A DNA stretch of 64,000 nt from Aphrocallistes beatrix (taxonomy: Eukaryota; Porifera; Hexactinellida; Sceptrulophora; Aphrocallistidae). The position numbers and the translations under genes are program-made. The stretch is from contig OY725492.1 in the NCBI GenBank assembly GCA_963281255.1, forward strand, positions 186,001 through 250,000. The letters run 5' to 3'. Under the pieces are notes generated by a model. That model worked only from the letters and a program-made list of their open reading frames with translations, made no database searches and was not told the DNA's origin. Every line of letters starts with the position of its first letter. Position 1 is the stretch's first letter. This document shows, in pieces, positions 9,857-20,082 of the stretch.

Positions 9857-11255
9857 ATGGCTACTAGTGAGCTCATTAGATACTTCATTACGAAATGTGA
9901 CACGTTTGAGAATCTAATCACTTGTCAAGAATCCAAAATATGGGCAGTTTCAAAGCATGAAAAGACCACTAAACAGCCTCGTGACAGACTGTTGAGTGCT
10001 TATAACGATAGCAAGGTTGTGATCATATTCAGTGTCAACGGTAGTAAAGGCTGGCAAGGGTACACACGGTTATTGACACCTCCAAGTGAAACAGCTGTTA
10101 CGAGGGAAGGCAGTGCTGGTGAATGGTTTAAGTTTGAGGTGGAATGGAAAGTTACTTTCACAGGGCGAAATAGGAATGGGTTAGCATTTGCAAACACAGA
10201 ACAACTCTCGTATAAAGATGAAGTGATGGAGAAGTCTGTGAATAAAGCTAGGAATTGGGACGAGATTGAACAATCAGTCGGTAACACAACGCGAAATGAT
10301 TAATTTAAGACAAATAATTCGAAAATGTTAAACACTATTGTATATAGGTGAAACGCTATGCAAAATGATGGACGAAGAATACGAGACATCAGTTGAAGAT
10401 TCTAAAAAGCTAGAAATTCACAAAATGGGACACGATAATCCTATATTTTTCAAGGTCTCGGATCAAGAATCTTCCAACACACCATGGAGCAGTCTTTGGG
10501 AGCGTCTCTCTAGCCATGTGGAGGATCACGGTCGGATAATGCTGGCTTGTTCTTTCGGGAGTCATCGTTACAACCTGGACACGCCTACCTCTGATTTAGA
10601 TATGTTCGTGGTGTATATTGGTGACACGAAAAAGTGTCTTTCGTTCCACCCTCCACCCACTACTATTAAAAACCGCACCTCAGAACAACCTGATTTCACT
10701 ATCTACGAACTGTACCGCTACAGCGAACTCTTGGTCTCTGGTGATCCTAGAGTTGTTGAGAGTTTGTTCCTGAACGCTGGTACCATTCATTACGCTACGA
10801 ATGAGTATTATGAGCTAGTTAAGTTGAGAGATATCGCGCTTTCAAGAGAGGTTGTGAAGAAGTATATGAGTGATGCGTGTGGGGGTCATGGTTTGAGAAT
10901 GCTGAAACAGCTGTTAGGACAAAAGACGCCACCCAATGAGGATAAAGTGTATAAAGTTTTGTACATCGTTCTGAGACTGTTGTTCCATGCTAGGCAAATC
11001 GTGTTAGGTGTTGAATTCCGCGTTTTTCTAGATGATACATCCGAGGAGAGGAAATTTTTGATTCGCATTCGAAAGCATGAGTGTAGCTATCAGGACGCGA
11101 TGGATAGAATTGAATCGGTCAAAAAGGAGATAGAGCAAGTAATGGAATCTGAAAACTGTGATTTGAGAAGTAAGTCGTCTCAAGAACCGATTGAAGAATG
11201 GATGCTAAGTGTTAGACTGGAGAATATGCTCACAAACAGACCTCTCAAATCTTAA
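9857..11255 (+). CDS. YTH-domain / RlaP-like nucleotidyltransferase fusion
   Basis: Two open frames join through a 67-bp GT-AG intron: exon 1 9857-10280, intron 10281-10347 (GTAACA...TATAG), exon 2 10348-11255, 443 residues. Residues 8 to about 155 form a YTH domain, the fold that reads N6-methyladenosine in RNA: RYFITKC start, KIWAV with a cage-type Trp, VVIIFSVNGSKGWQGY core, FEVEW strand. The splice restores SVGETLCKMM, which matches the end of YTHDC1/YTHDC2 YTH domains (EPLVGEQLLQLW type), so the intron is supported by homology. Residues about 185-430 are a polymerase-beta-type nucleotidyltransferase: FGS (Gly212, Ser213) then TPTSDLDMFVVY with Asp224 and Asp226 as the metal-binding pair. 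YELYRYSELLVSGDPRVVESLF resembles RlaP (PF10127, RNA-repair NTase family). The combination is unknown to me; a role in modifying or repairing m6A-marked RNA is conjecture. Confidence 0.75.
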
Positions 11256-11274
11256 TGATCGCATTTGTTTTAGT

Positions 11275-11280
11275 AATAAA
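11275..11280 (+). terminator. Polyadenylation signal AATAAA of the YTH-NTase gene
   Basis: Canonical hexamer 20 bp after the stop at 11255. It places exon 2 at the 3' end of its transcript. Confidence 0.5.
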
Positions 11281-11799
11281 TTCATTGATTTCTTATCTAT
11301 GCTATCGGTATGCCATTTGAATGTGTATTTTGTTTGTATTGATTCATCCAACAAACATAAAAATGCAAGGTGTGAAGTTAGCCAATCTGATCGTTATTTT
11401 TTATCGAAATTCTACAAGTGTAAAAACATTTCTAGAATTTCTGTACAGATTCAATATCCAGAATCTTCAATCTAAATCTTAGAGGTAGAATTCTTATATA
11501 ACAATGGTTAAACGATTGTGAGTAACATTTATGATAATATCGAATAATATCAACGTTTAAAATATTTTTATGTCGACCTATAAACCATCTGTTCTGTGGC
11601 ATTCATCGTTTTATCAGAATTTGACTCACAGAGTATGATAATGGTACTAAAAGCCACAATTCAGTCAGCGAACTAAAAATTATGCTTTGTTCCGATTACC
11701 ATCATAGCTGACTGGAAATTTCACAAGTACATATATATATATTTGTTATCATTATAATGTTACCTATACTCACTCAGTCTAGCAATTTTGATATCAAAA
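11281..11799. other. Intergenic DNA
   Basis: No gene recognised. An open stretch 11209-11475 overlaps the end of the previous gene in another frame and is probably chance. A short (AT)n run near 11733-11743. Confidence 0.45.
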
Positions 11800-12719
11800 A
11801 TGGGTGACAAGGAAGTGAAAAAGTCTAAGAAAAAGAAGAGACACAGCAGCAGTAAGAAGCACTACTACTGCTACTACAACCCAGACGATGTAGTGAGTGA
11901 TGAGGAGTATTGCTACGATGATTGCTACGCTCGAACCAGCCCGCGTCTCTCTCAAGAGAAAGGACTGATTCTCTATGAACGTGCGTCAGCTGCTCAGAAG
12001 AGATTAGAGAGTCTCCTGCTCGATGAGACGAGGCAGAAGATGCACTGTGTTAGAGAGATAGGCAAGATAAATGGACATCTTATTGCCGAGAATCAGCAAG
12101 TAAGACAGTAAAAGTACAAATTTAAACGCAATTCCAAATTGGGCCATTAACTGTAGAATGCCCCGCATTTATATGGCTTCACTTGCATAGAAAATGGCTG
12201 GGAAACATCCGCGATATCGGGACACTGTCCCCAGTGGGCATTCTACTGTTAAATCTTTGCAATACGAATTCCTATGACATTTCCAATAAATAGCTACAAG
12301 ACCGTACCAAAGATTGGGAGTTCGCGGTTCAAAAGCTTCGAGCAGGCCTCTCATCCATGCTGAGACAGAACCGATGCCTCGAGGATAGTTTATACCACAA
12401 ACGTTTGAAGTATAGTCAGAAGTATGCGATGCACTTGAGCTGGCTGCGTGGCAACCTTAGAGACGTGTCTTCAGAGCTGAAGCACGCAGACGAACGTGCC
12501 TATCAGTTGGAGCAAGAGAAGTCGTATTACCGTAATGGGTACAAGGAGGCCTATACTTACTATGCTTCAGAGTACCAGCGTGCTGTGGAGATGAAGCAGA
12601 GGATGCGCGCACTCATCGAGAGAGTGAGGGAGGAGAAGAGATTGGAGAAGATCAGACAATACAAAATGCATAAGATTGCTCATCAGTTGGAAGAACTGGC
12701 CACTGAAGGTGATTTGTAA
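11800..12719 (+). CDS. Lysine-rich coiled-coil protein, two exons, unrecognised
   Basis: I reconstruct exon 1 11800-12099, intron 12100-12293 (GTAAGA...AATAG, phase 0) and exon 2 12294-12719, giving 241 residues. The N-terminus is strongly basic (KKSKKKKRHSSSKK), followed by a Tyr/Asp-rich patch (residues about 26-47) with HYYCYYNPDD. From about residue 55 to the end it is almost continuously helical and charged, with heptad-like spacing, i.e. a coiled coil. The first in-frame ATG is 11800; the upstream TTG at 11788 is not a start. I recognise no family; a structural role is all that can be suggested. The intron carries an inverted-repeat element. Confidence 0.7.
12148..12251. mobile_element. 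Inverted-repeat element inside an intron (MITE-like)
   Basis: TAACTGTAGAATGCCC (12148-12163) and GGGCATTCTACTGTTA (12236-12251) are 16-bp inverted repeats with one mismatch. They enclose 72 bp and sit wholly within the intron 12100-12293 of the coiled-coil gene. More than half of that intron is the element. Confidence 0.6.
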
Positions 12720-14016
12720 GCCATTATTAATGAGCCAGGTATTCTGGTTCCGATGAAATGAAAGCGATTAATAATCTAATTCAGACACATTTGCTATTCA
12801 AAAGTAATTTATTGACACACATCTGAGGTTAGGTTGAGGTTAGCACTTTCAAAATGAGATTTGCTCCAAAGTATTCATTTCATTTGAATAATCATGAATT
12901 TGACTCGATTGAATTTTGTCGGAGTGGAGCTGAGTAATTTTGATAAAATTTCGCGGATCTATGTCAAATATTATAAGTATATATGGAATTTTAAATGTGG
13001 GAAGATTCTGTCAATCTAAAAACTCCCACTTCATAGAATTTAAATATATTAATTAAATTCTGCACGGAACGCTTATACTAGAATTTCCATAGATTTGACA
13101 CTACCTCTCTAATGTGTAATTATTCTGATCGCCAATGCTATTCTCATTAACGTACAAATGAAGATGTAGTCATTCGTCGAAAGAGAAATATTCAAAAAAT
13201 TTGTAGTTCGCTACTTTTTAGTGGTTCATAACTTCCACCTAATTATTAATCACACTTTAAAGTAAAATATGCATTCATAATCTCTAAAGTTTTCATTATT
13301 TATTAATTTATTTTAGCCAATTTCAACCATTTAGATACGCACTACTATTAGAAGATTTACAGATTATTATTTTCTCTCCCGGTCACTTATCTTTTCGCCA
13401 CATTCTACCCATTTGTCCATATATGGGTATGTTAGTAATAGCTGATCATTGTCTATACATTACATAACGCTAATTTGAACAGTTTTGATTCTTGTACTAT
13501 CACTTAATTCTAACGCTAATTCGTTAAGAATAAGTTCATTTTATTAAAATTTGCTTCAGTATTTACAATTAAATGACTTATATTTTGAAGTTAATCTGTG
13601 GGTTTCACTCGACGTAACACATCACGAGGTTTGTGCTCGTGTATATTTTGTAAAATATCTTTTTCACTTTTTTTTCTCTTCTAGGCTGTCCTATCATTAT
13701 TTCTTGAAGCCCTACCTCAATTTTAGGCTTATATAATCGGAGATTTGGGGCATAGTTTAGATAGTTTAAAATAGAGACATTTTACGTAGATCTTATTTAA
13801 TAATTTCTGCCATATCTCGTTCCTTAAATTCCCTCAAATTTTTCATTGTATTGATTATCGCTTGCTTTGTAGCCAAATTTCAATGCAATGACGATTTCAA
13901 AGAAATTTCTTCACTATACTTATTTTCTTTGTTATATGCACATTCCTCAGAATATATAAGTGCACAAATATGTATAAGTATCCCAAAAAATTTATTTATC
14001 TTATAATCTTTAAAAA
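12720..14016. other. AT-rich intergenic DNA
   Basis: About 1.3 kb without a supported gene. The 61-codon open stretch at 13551-13736 starts at TTG and has very biased composition. A TATATAAG at 13953-13960 may be the KLHDC3 TATA box (57 bp before its ATG). Confidence 0.5.
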
Positions 14017-17000
14017 ATGTTTGGTCCCATTCTCAAACATATTCCAGCATTTAGTATTATGGATTTAAAGACGAAAGAAATTCAGCAGGAAGAAATTCAG
14101 CAGAATTTCCATTGGCTCGTCACAAAGTACAACAATTTTCCATGTCGTGTCAACCACGCGGCCTTGTACTCCCCACACACGAAGCGAATATTCTCTTTCG
14201 GCGGTTATTGCTCGAAACACCTCATTACTGACGCGGATAAAGCCAATCCATTGGTGACGATGGATATACAAAGTTTAGATCCACACAATCCGAACAGTGA
14301 TTGGGAATATGTCCCACATCCGAATAAAGTCCTTTGTCAGAATATAACAGATTATCGTAACAACCCAGACGGATTCCCACAAGTGAATGAGACAACAGTT
14401 CCTCGGTTCGGACACACAGCTGTCACATTTAATGATAAAATATTCATTATAGGTGAGTAAAGTTCATAAACTTAATTCCAGACATCGAAATTGTGATTGA
14501 AAGAGGGTAGAGTGCCAATGATATTATGCTTTTGCTGGCTGTGCTTTATACCAGACTGTAGTGATCAACCAGCAAAATGAGCGAATACCTATGTCAGTTA
14601 GTAGGGTTTTTTCCGTATTATATCTCCTGTCAATACTATTTGAGATAGTTATCTCAGGTTTTAGACATAGATGCCCTGTACCCTTTAGAAGTGTACATGC
14701 ATATGTATACAATTTATTTAGAGTATTTTATAACTTTCTTTAGGCGGATTCAATATTAAAATGGGAGGGCCACCTCATTTGGTACTCTGCTACGACATCA
14801 CGCGTAACGTATGGTTTAACGCGCAGTGTAAAGGAGACGTGCCTTTAGAGAGAGACGCACATGCGTGTTGTTCAGAGGGAAACACCGCCTATCTCCACGG
14901 AGGCATAGAGAGAAGCATGTATTCGCGTACAATGGGATATTCCAATGAGTTGTATGCCCTCGACATGGAGACTTTAACGTGGGAGAAATTGCCTATGGCT
15001 GGCTGTGTTGATAAACTGCATTTGATTTTCCATACACTGACTCCATTCGGGAATAAAATATTCTGCTTTGGAGGCGAATATCTCGATTTCTATTACGGGG
15101 GATCACGGAAATATAATAACACAATGTACTGTTATAACAAAGAACTCTCCTTGTGGTAAGTCTGTAGTATTATGCATAAACTTCTCAGCTGTTTTAGATT
15201 TTTTAAATATAATTTCTTATCTTCATGCCATTATGAGAGGTTAATTATACGTAGGGATGAGCTCACGACATCTGGAGTTGCTCCAGAGGGAAGAAGAAGC
15301 CATTCTGCCATCAAGTACAGAAACGGAATCATTATATTTGGGGGTGGGAGTAAAAATTCATTTAAACACTTCAATGATTTATTTCTATTTAACTCGGATA
15401 CTTACCTATGGACACGTCTCAACCCTTGGGGAAAGCGGCCACACGCGAGGAGGAGGGCTGGCACGTGCCTTATCGGTTCAAAGGTAAGCTTTTTAAAAGT
15501 TTTTGCCAACTATACATATTTTCCTGTATAAAATTATCTTATATACATTATTTGACTTAATTACAAAAAAAATTATCACAAGGTAAATTTACAGTTCAGA
15601 AACTAGATTATTACAATAGTATCAGAGCAGCATTATATTACATACATTATTTCTTACATACTCAATGTATAATTTTACAACTGAAAATTTCCTAAAACTG
15701 CTAATATTTCAGAAAAGGTTGACTCAAAGTATTGATTCTTTTTGTACTTCCACACACCATATACTTCCACATCAAAAATACCAAGTATCCGAAAGTGTAC
15801 AAGATGTATGGGACCAAAAGTATTACTATGGCTGGTGCCATTGTGATAATAACCAACATCGCTAAGATGCCATTAACTAATGCGATTGCTTCTCCTTGAA
15901 ACATATCTAAGTACTTAAGCATAAAATAAACCCCACAATCCTTTCCCACTATGGTTAGGCATTGTGAAATGACCTGGAGAAACAACGATACGATGACAGG
16001 TTGCATCGTGATGATCACTACATATATGAATCTCTTGTACCTTCTTGCCATTCGATGTATCTGTAGAGCTTCATGGGAACATTCGTATTCTCTATCTTGG
16101 CCCCTCCATTTGAGGTTGATTAACAACCATCTCGTGTTTTTAATCCAGTTCACAGAACTAAACGCCATGATTATCAGTGCTATAAATTGTGCGTATATGG
16201 CAGTGCCTGGAATGAGTAAGATTGGGACTAGAATAGCTGTTGTAATAGCAGTGTATATGAGTAGCTTTTTGTGTCTCTTTTTGTGCGAGTTAAACGAGTA
16301 GATGCTGATGAAGAATCCTGTGAGAATGTTCATAAATGTGATATATAACATGATGAATAGGATAGAGAATCCTGTGAGCTGGGTATCAATATACATTTCG
16401 CTCCAGCAGGTATCATTTGTTAGACTATTTTCTGAATCAAGTAAAGATACCATTCTAGGGCTGGCCTCGATACCACCCAATAACACCCCAATCCCTTCTG
16501 AAATGCAAATCAAGCATAATAACGCATTTTTCCAAATGTTCGTCTTGCATCTTTCTTTTTCTGTTCTAGTATCTCTGTCATTTATATACGTTGAAACAAA
16601 TTTAAATTTTTTCTTGTTCAACAATATCTCATTTAGGAGATAGATTAACCAGACACAAGTTGATGCCATCGTTAATAATGAAACGAAGGTTAACAAATAC
16701 CCAAAATATGAATTTATATGATGGATGAAAGTTATAATTTCCATTTTAAATATTAAGAAAATCTAGAATGTGAATTTAGATCGACAGCTTCCTCTTTTAT
16801 ACGCACTTCTACTGTTTACTAAGGTTTGAATTTGTGTAATATCTTAATAACTTGCTGTACTTTCATGATGTGCATATCATCAGTTGCTTACATACTAACT
16901 TATTCATTCTACCGATGAATCTTCATATCAGGGATACTTTCTGTACCACGCGTAATATCCTATTTCAATATCTGATTTAACCATTTTGATGTAATATTTA

Positions 17001-17567
17001 TTTATACACCTTACGAATCAAGATGCTTCATACTTTTAATTTTGTTAACTATACACTTTCCATTTGCCACAATAATGCTCGTGATAATTCGAATCTATTT
17101 TGTTGATATCATTCTTGTTTATATACTTATACTTGTATACTCATTTTAAAAATTTTTAAAGAGTAAGATGCCATCCCTGAACTCATGTGAATTAATATGC
17201 ATTATGAATTATAATTTCTATTTGGATATATTTATTATTTACCTCAAAAATTGTTACAACTTCTTTTGCTCTACAGATATTTATGTTTGGCGGGGCATCA
17301 CCTTCAAGCAGCACAATCGAGAAGAATGAATACGAACACACATTCACAGGGAGTAGTGATGACTACTTGGTCGATCTTAACGACACTCACATCTTAGAGC
17401 TAGAGCCTAGCTTGAAAATGCTGTGTGTTTTTGTAATTATCTCATATAACCTTCACCACAGAGATCTTTTCCGATCCCTCCCCGCTTCGTTTCAGGAGCA
17501 AATTAAGGACTTCCATGGAGTTACCTTAACATCGAAGGGAAACGTTGGTCCCAACGAAAAGGCTTGA
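14017..17567 (+). CDS. KLHDC3: KLHDC3-like Kelch-repeat protein (four exons)
   Basis: KLHDC3 is a six-bladed Kelch beta-propeller; in vertebrates it is a Cullin-2 substrate receptor that recognises C-terminal degrons. Exons: 14017-14452, 14744-15155, 15255-15483, 17277-17567; total 455 residues. All three introns are GT-AG and joining restores Kelch strands exactly (IIG/GFN, LSLW/DEL, LIGSK/IFMFGG). Landmarks: RVNHAALY..FSFGGYC in blade 1, PRFGHTAVTF, ERDAHACC, GRRSHSAIKYRNGIIIFGG, PHARRRAGTC, then the post-propeller tail LNDTHILELEPSLKMLC, which is specific to KLHDC3. An insertion of about 35 residues relative to human lies in blade 1-2. Intron 3 is 1,793 bp, far longer than the others, because it hosts an antisense gene. 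Elongin C, a partner of Cullin-2 receptors, is encoded 9 kb away. Confidence 0.9.
15701..16744 (-). CDS. Seven-transmembrane protein nested in a KLHDC3 intron
   Basis: A 347-codon uninterrupted frame lies antisense within KLHDC3 intron 3. Seven strongly hydrophobic segments fall at about residues 11-36, 72-93, 124-150, 158-175, 180-197, 237-262 and 290-325. N- and C-termini are short. A Cys at the start of segment 3 (NDTCW) and another in the loop after segment 6 (KDCGVY) could form the extracellular disulfide of a GPCR; a long basic loop lies between segments 5 and 6 (RRYKR). No DRY, NPxxY or known receptor motif is seen, so this is either a divergent lineage-specific receptor or another 7-TM family. 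A TATA-like box 48-58 bp upstream on the same strand supports independent transcription. Function unknown. Confidence 0.7.
   Translation of the reverse strand: MEIITFIHHINSYFGYLLTFVSLLTMASTCVWLIYLLNEILLNKKKFKFVSTYINDRDTRTEKERCKTNIWKNALLCLICISEGIGVLLGGIEASPRMVSLLDSENSLTNDTCWSEMYIDTQLTGFSILFIMLYITFMNILTGFFISIYSFNSHKKRHKKLLIYTAITTAILVPILLIPGTAIYAQFIALIIMAFSSVNWIKNTRWLLINLKWRGQDREYECSHEALQIHRMARRYKRFIYVVIITMQPVIVSLFLQVISQCLTIVGKDCGVYFMLKYLDMFQGEAIALVNGILAMLVIITMAPAIVILLVPYILYTFGYLVFLMWKYMVCGSTKRINTLSQPFLKY
16792..16802 (-). promoter_or_regulatory. TATA box for the nested 7-TM gene
   Basis: Read on the minus strand the site is CGTATAAAAGA, about 50 bp before the ATG at 16744. It is a near-consensus TATA box inside another gene's intron. 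Confidence 0.5.
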
Positions 17568-17849
17568 GAGAATTACTCCACATTGCTTCATTTCATTTTT
17601 TGGTTGATTATAACATAAATTTATTGAATTTCTTTCGAGATTCTGCTTACTTTTTCAGTCCTATTGTAGTGTATTTCTTTAAAATATCTCCCACAGCACA
17701 CATTTATATTCTGTGTTTTTAATATATATGAATATATTTGGTAATCTCAAACACGTTCCACTTCTTTCACCCAGTCAAATGTATTTTCAAACAGTAGTAT
17801 ATATTATTTTACAAAGAGGAAATTATTTTTTTAGTTAATATTAGATTCA

Positions 17850-18588
17850 ATGGCAGAGTATAATCCTCCGGGAGAACTTCATGAAAGTTTGTTTGCCATT
17901 CTTGATGAGATAAACTTGATGGCAATCCAAGCAATTTCTGAAGACGAAGAGTTTTTAAGCGCAGATGAATCAGAACATAGCGAACCTGATTCTTATAAAC
18001 CAATTGTTAATAGCTCTTATGACACCACAGGAGTATACGCTTCTCTTAACGGTGAAGAAGCAAACAATTCTCTACCAATACAATTGAAGATGATTGCACA
18101 GATGAAAAACAGACAGCAGAACCAAGTAAAATCCGATTCTATATTAATTAAGGAAGACTCGAAGGATTTTAACGTGGATGAAGATGAAAATATAATGAAG
18201 ATAAAAAGAGATTATGAGAAGAAATCCGATCGGAATATGAAGAATTTAGAATCTTCTCGACAGCAAGGCATTATTGTCCAGAGGTACTTGGATTGCAATG
18301 ATAATATCCTGAAATTCACACATACTTTGAATGAGTTTACCAAGCTAATTTCAACAATTCCTAACCAATTACAGCAAACTGCAAACTTCAAAAATTCTCA
18401 CCAATGCAGAATTAGTGCTGAGGGTCAGCTGAAACATTTTGAAAATAAAAGTTATAATCAGATTAGTGAGCTTGAAAATGCTTTCAGACAACTTTGTAAC
18501 GAAATGCTAAGACTTGAAAGTATTCGAACAGATCTTGAAAGTGAATTGTCTCATTACCAAATTGAAATTACGAATCAAATGCAACTGC

Positions 18589-18629
<41 letters not shown>

Positions 18630-19751
18630 ATGCTACAACAGCAACAGATGTTGCCGTATAAAATGCAACTGTCACAAAATTCACAATCGCAACCTCAGCC
18701 TAATTTGACTACTAGTACTCCCGTACTCCCGAAACCAGCTTCACTCTCTATTTCAGAAAACTTCTTTAATCTTTCCAGTTTAAAAACTACAATCACACCA
18801 CAGCCACAAATCCCTCCCACTGAATTGATAAAATATCTCGAAGTTATGGAATCGAAGTGTTTGACATGGGAGAAAACTTGGCCTAAAACAAGGACAATGA
18901 ATTTCAAGCGACTAGCTAACACCACAGTGAACGCCATATCCTCTCAAGATATGGACTCCCTAATGGACAAAATAAACAAGCTTGATACACTACTAAGTGG
19001 TAAAACTCTCACCGCACTCGATCAAACAGTGAGATTAGAAACACAGGAAGAAGTGGAATACTGCTCGAACCTCATTACCACGAAACTTATCAAGAAAGGG
19101 GAACAGGAAGTGTCTTCTAACCCGAAAGCCGCCCATCCAATCGCAAGTGTGGTTATGTCTCTCTGTTCAAAGCATCAGACCCTAGCTAAGCTCCTGCTCG
19201 GTTCATTCTACCGGGCCTGTCCTATCATGGCGCCTATTTTTCCCAGCCAAAACTCGGCGCCAAATTCGAAGGAGTTTCTCCTCTCAATCGGCTACAGAGT
19301 GAAAGAGAATCAGCTTGAAGATTCGGACGAGTTTTCAAACCGTATAAAAGGCTTACTACGGCTATATACCTGTGTGATGCAATTCCCAACTGAAGGAATT
19401 TGCGGCGTTTTCTCAATCCCTTCACACTTCTATGGTATTAACAAAGCATGGACCTGGATGGTTCAGATTTTACAGGGACCCATGGTTCCAGGTGTTTCGG
19501 AGGTAGCCTTGCATGCTGGTATTGAATTCATGGGATATCGAATGAGTAAAGTCTACGGAAACCAGTTTAGTAAGCTAGTTCATCTCACGCGAAATCAGTT
19601 CCTGCCGAACTTGAAACGAATTTCTCCGCCTGAGCACAATCCATCCATTGCGCGCTTGCAGAAGTTTTTGGATGATAATAGGACTTTTATTCCTGAAAGC
19701 GATGGCGCTTTTTCAGATGGATTTTGGAAGAAAAATGTATTTAAAATGTGA
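17850..19751 (+). CDS. GLE1: GLE1 mRNA export factor
   Basis: GLE1 with inositol hexakisphosphate activates the DEAD-box ATPase DDX19/Dbp5 at the cytoplasmic side of the nuclear pore, and acts in translation initiation and termination. The 633-residue single-exon protein has an acidic N-terminus, a central coiled coil (about residues 130-245) with a run of 14 CAA-encoded Gln at about residues 247-260, and the C-terminal GLE1 HEAT-like domain (about 330-620). Recognisable stretches include EEVEYCSNLITTKLIKKGEQEV, AAHPIASVVM and INKAWTWMVQILQGP, which align with human positions. Slightly shorter than human (698). The ATG at 17850 is the first in frame; an unlikely alternative would shorten the acidic region. 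Confidence 0.92.
18588..18629 (+). repeat. (CAA)14 microsatellite coding polyglutamine in GLE1
   Basis: Fourteen consecutive CAA codons, followed after ATG-CTA by further CAA/CAG codons. No CAG interruption inside the main run, so length polymorphism is likely. Confidence 0.95.
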
Positions 19752-20082
19752 TACTTGTAATTGTAAGAATTTTTTTCCTACCTCGTTTAGAATTTTAATC
19801 TGACAGTTTTAATTAATACATTCTGAATTAGACTGGGGATGTTGCTAACTCATTTCTAGCTGGGATGCCATCTGATATAAATGCGGAATCTTTACTAAAA
19901 ATAGAATTGACCCCCTAGACTAATTCATATTTTAATTAATGCGGTATTGTGATTCATATGATCTATTTTCAATTCTTATTAGGAAATTTTACGCTGAGTT
20001 ATTCTTGCTAGTTTCAATTGTACACTTTTAGTATCAACTTTCTCAGTAGCATTTTAGCATATTTACTTTCAAATTATTGCAA
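19752..20082. other. Intergenic DNA, GLE1 to ABCB6
   Basis: AT-rich spacer, no coding signal seen. Confidence 0.5.

Noticed and set aside
10281-10347. YTH frame and nucleotidyltransferase frame as two separate genes
   Set aside because: There is no room for a promoter in 60 bp, the second frame's first ATG is 10365, and the splice restores the YTH C-terminal helix in frame. RNA evidence is still needed.
13551-13736. 61-codon open stretch in the spacer before KLHDC3
   Set aside because: TTG start, Phe/Tyr-rich chance composition, no splice partners found.
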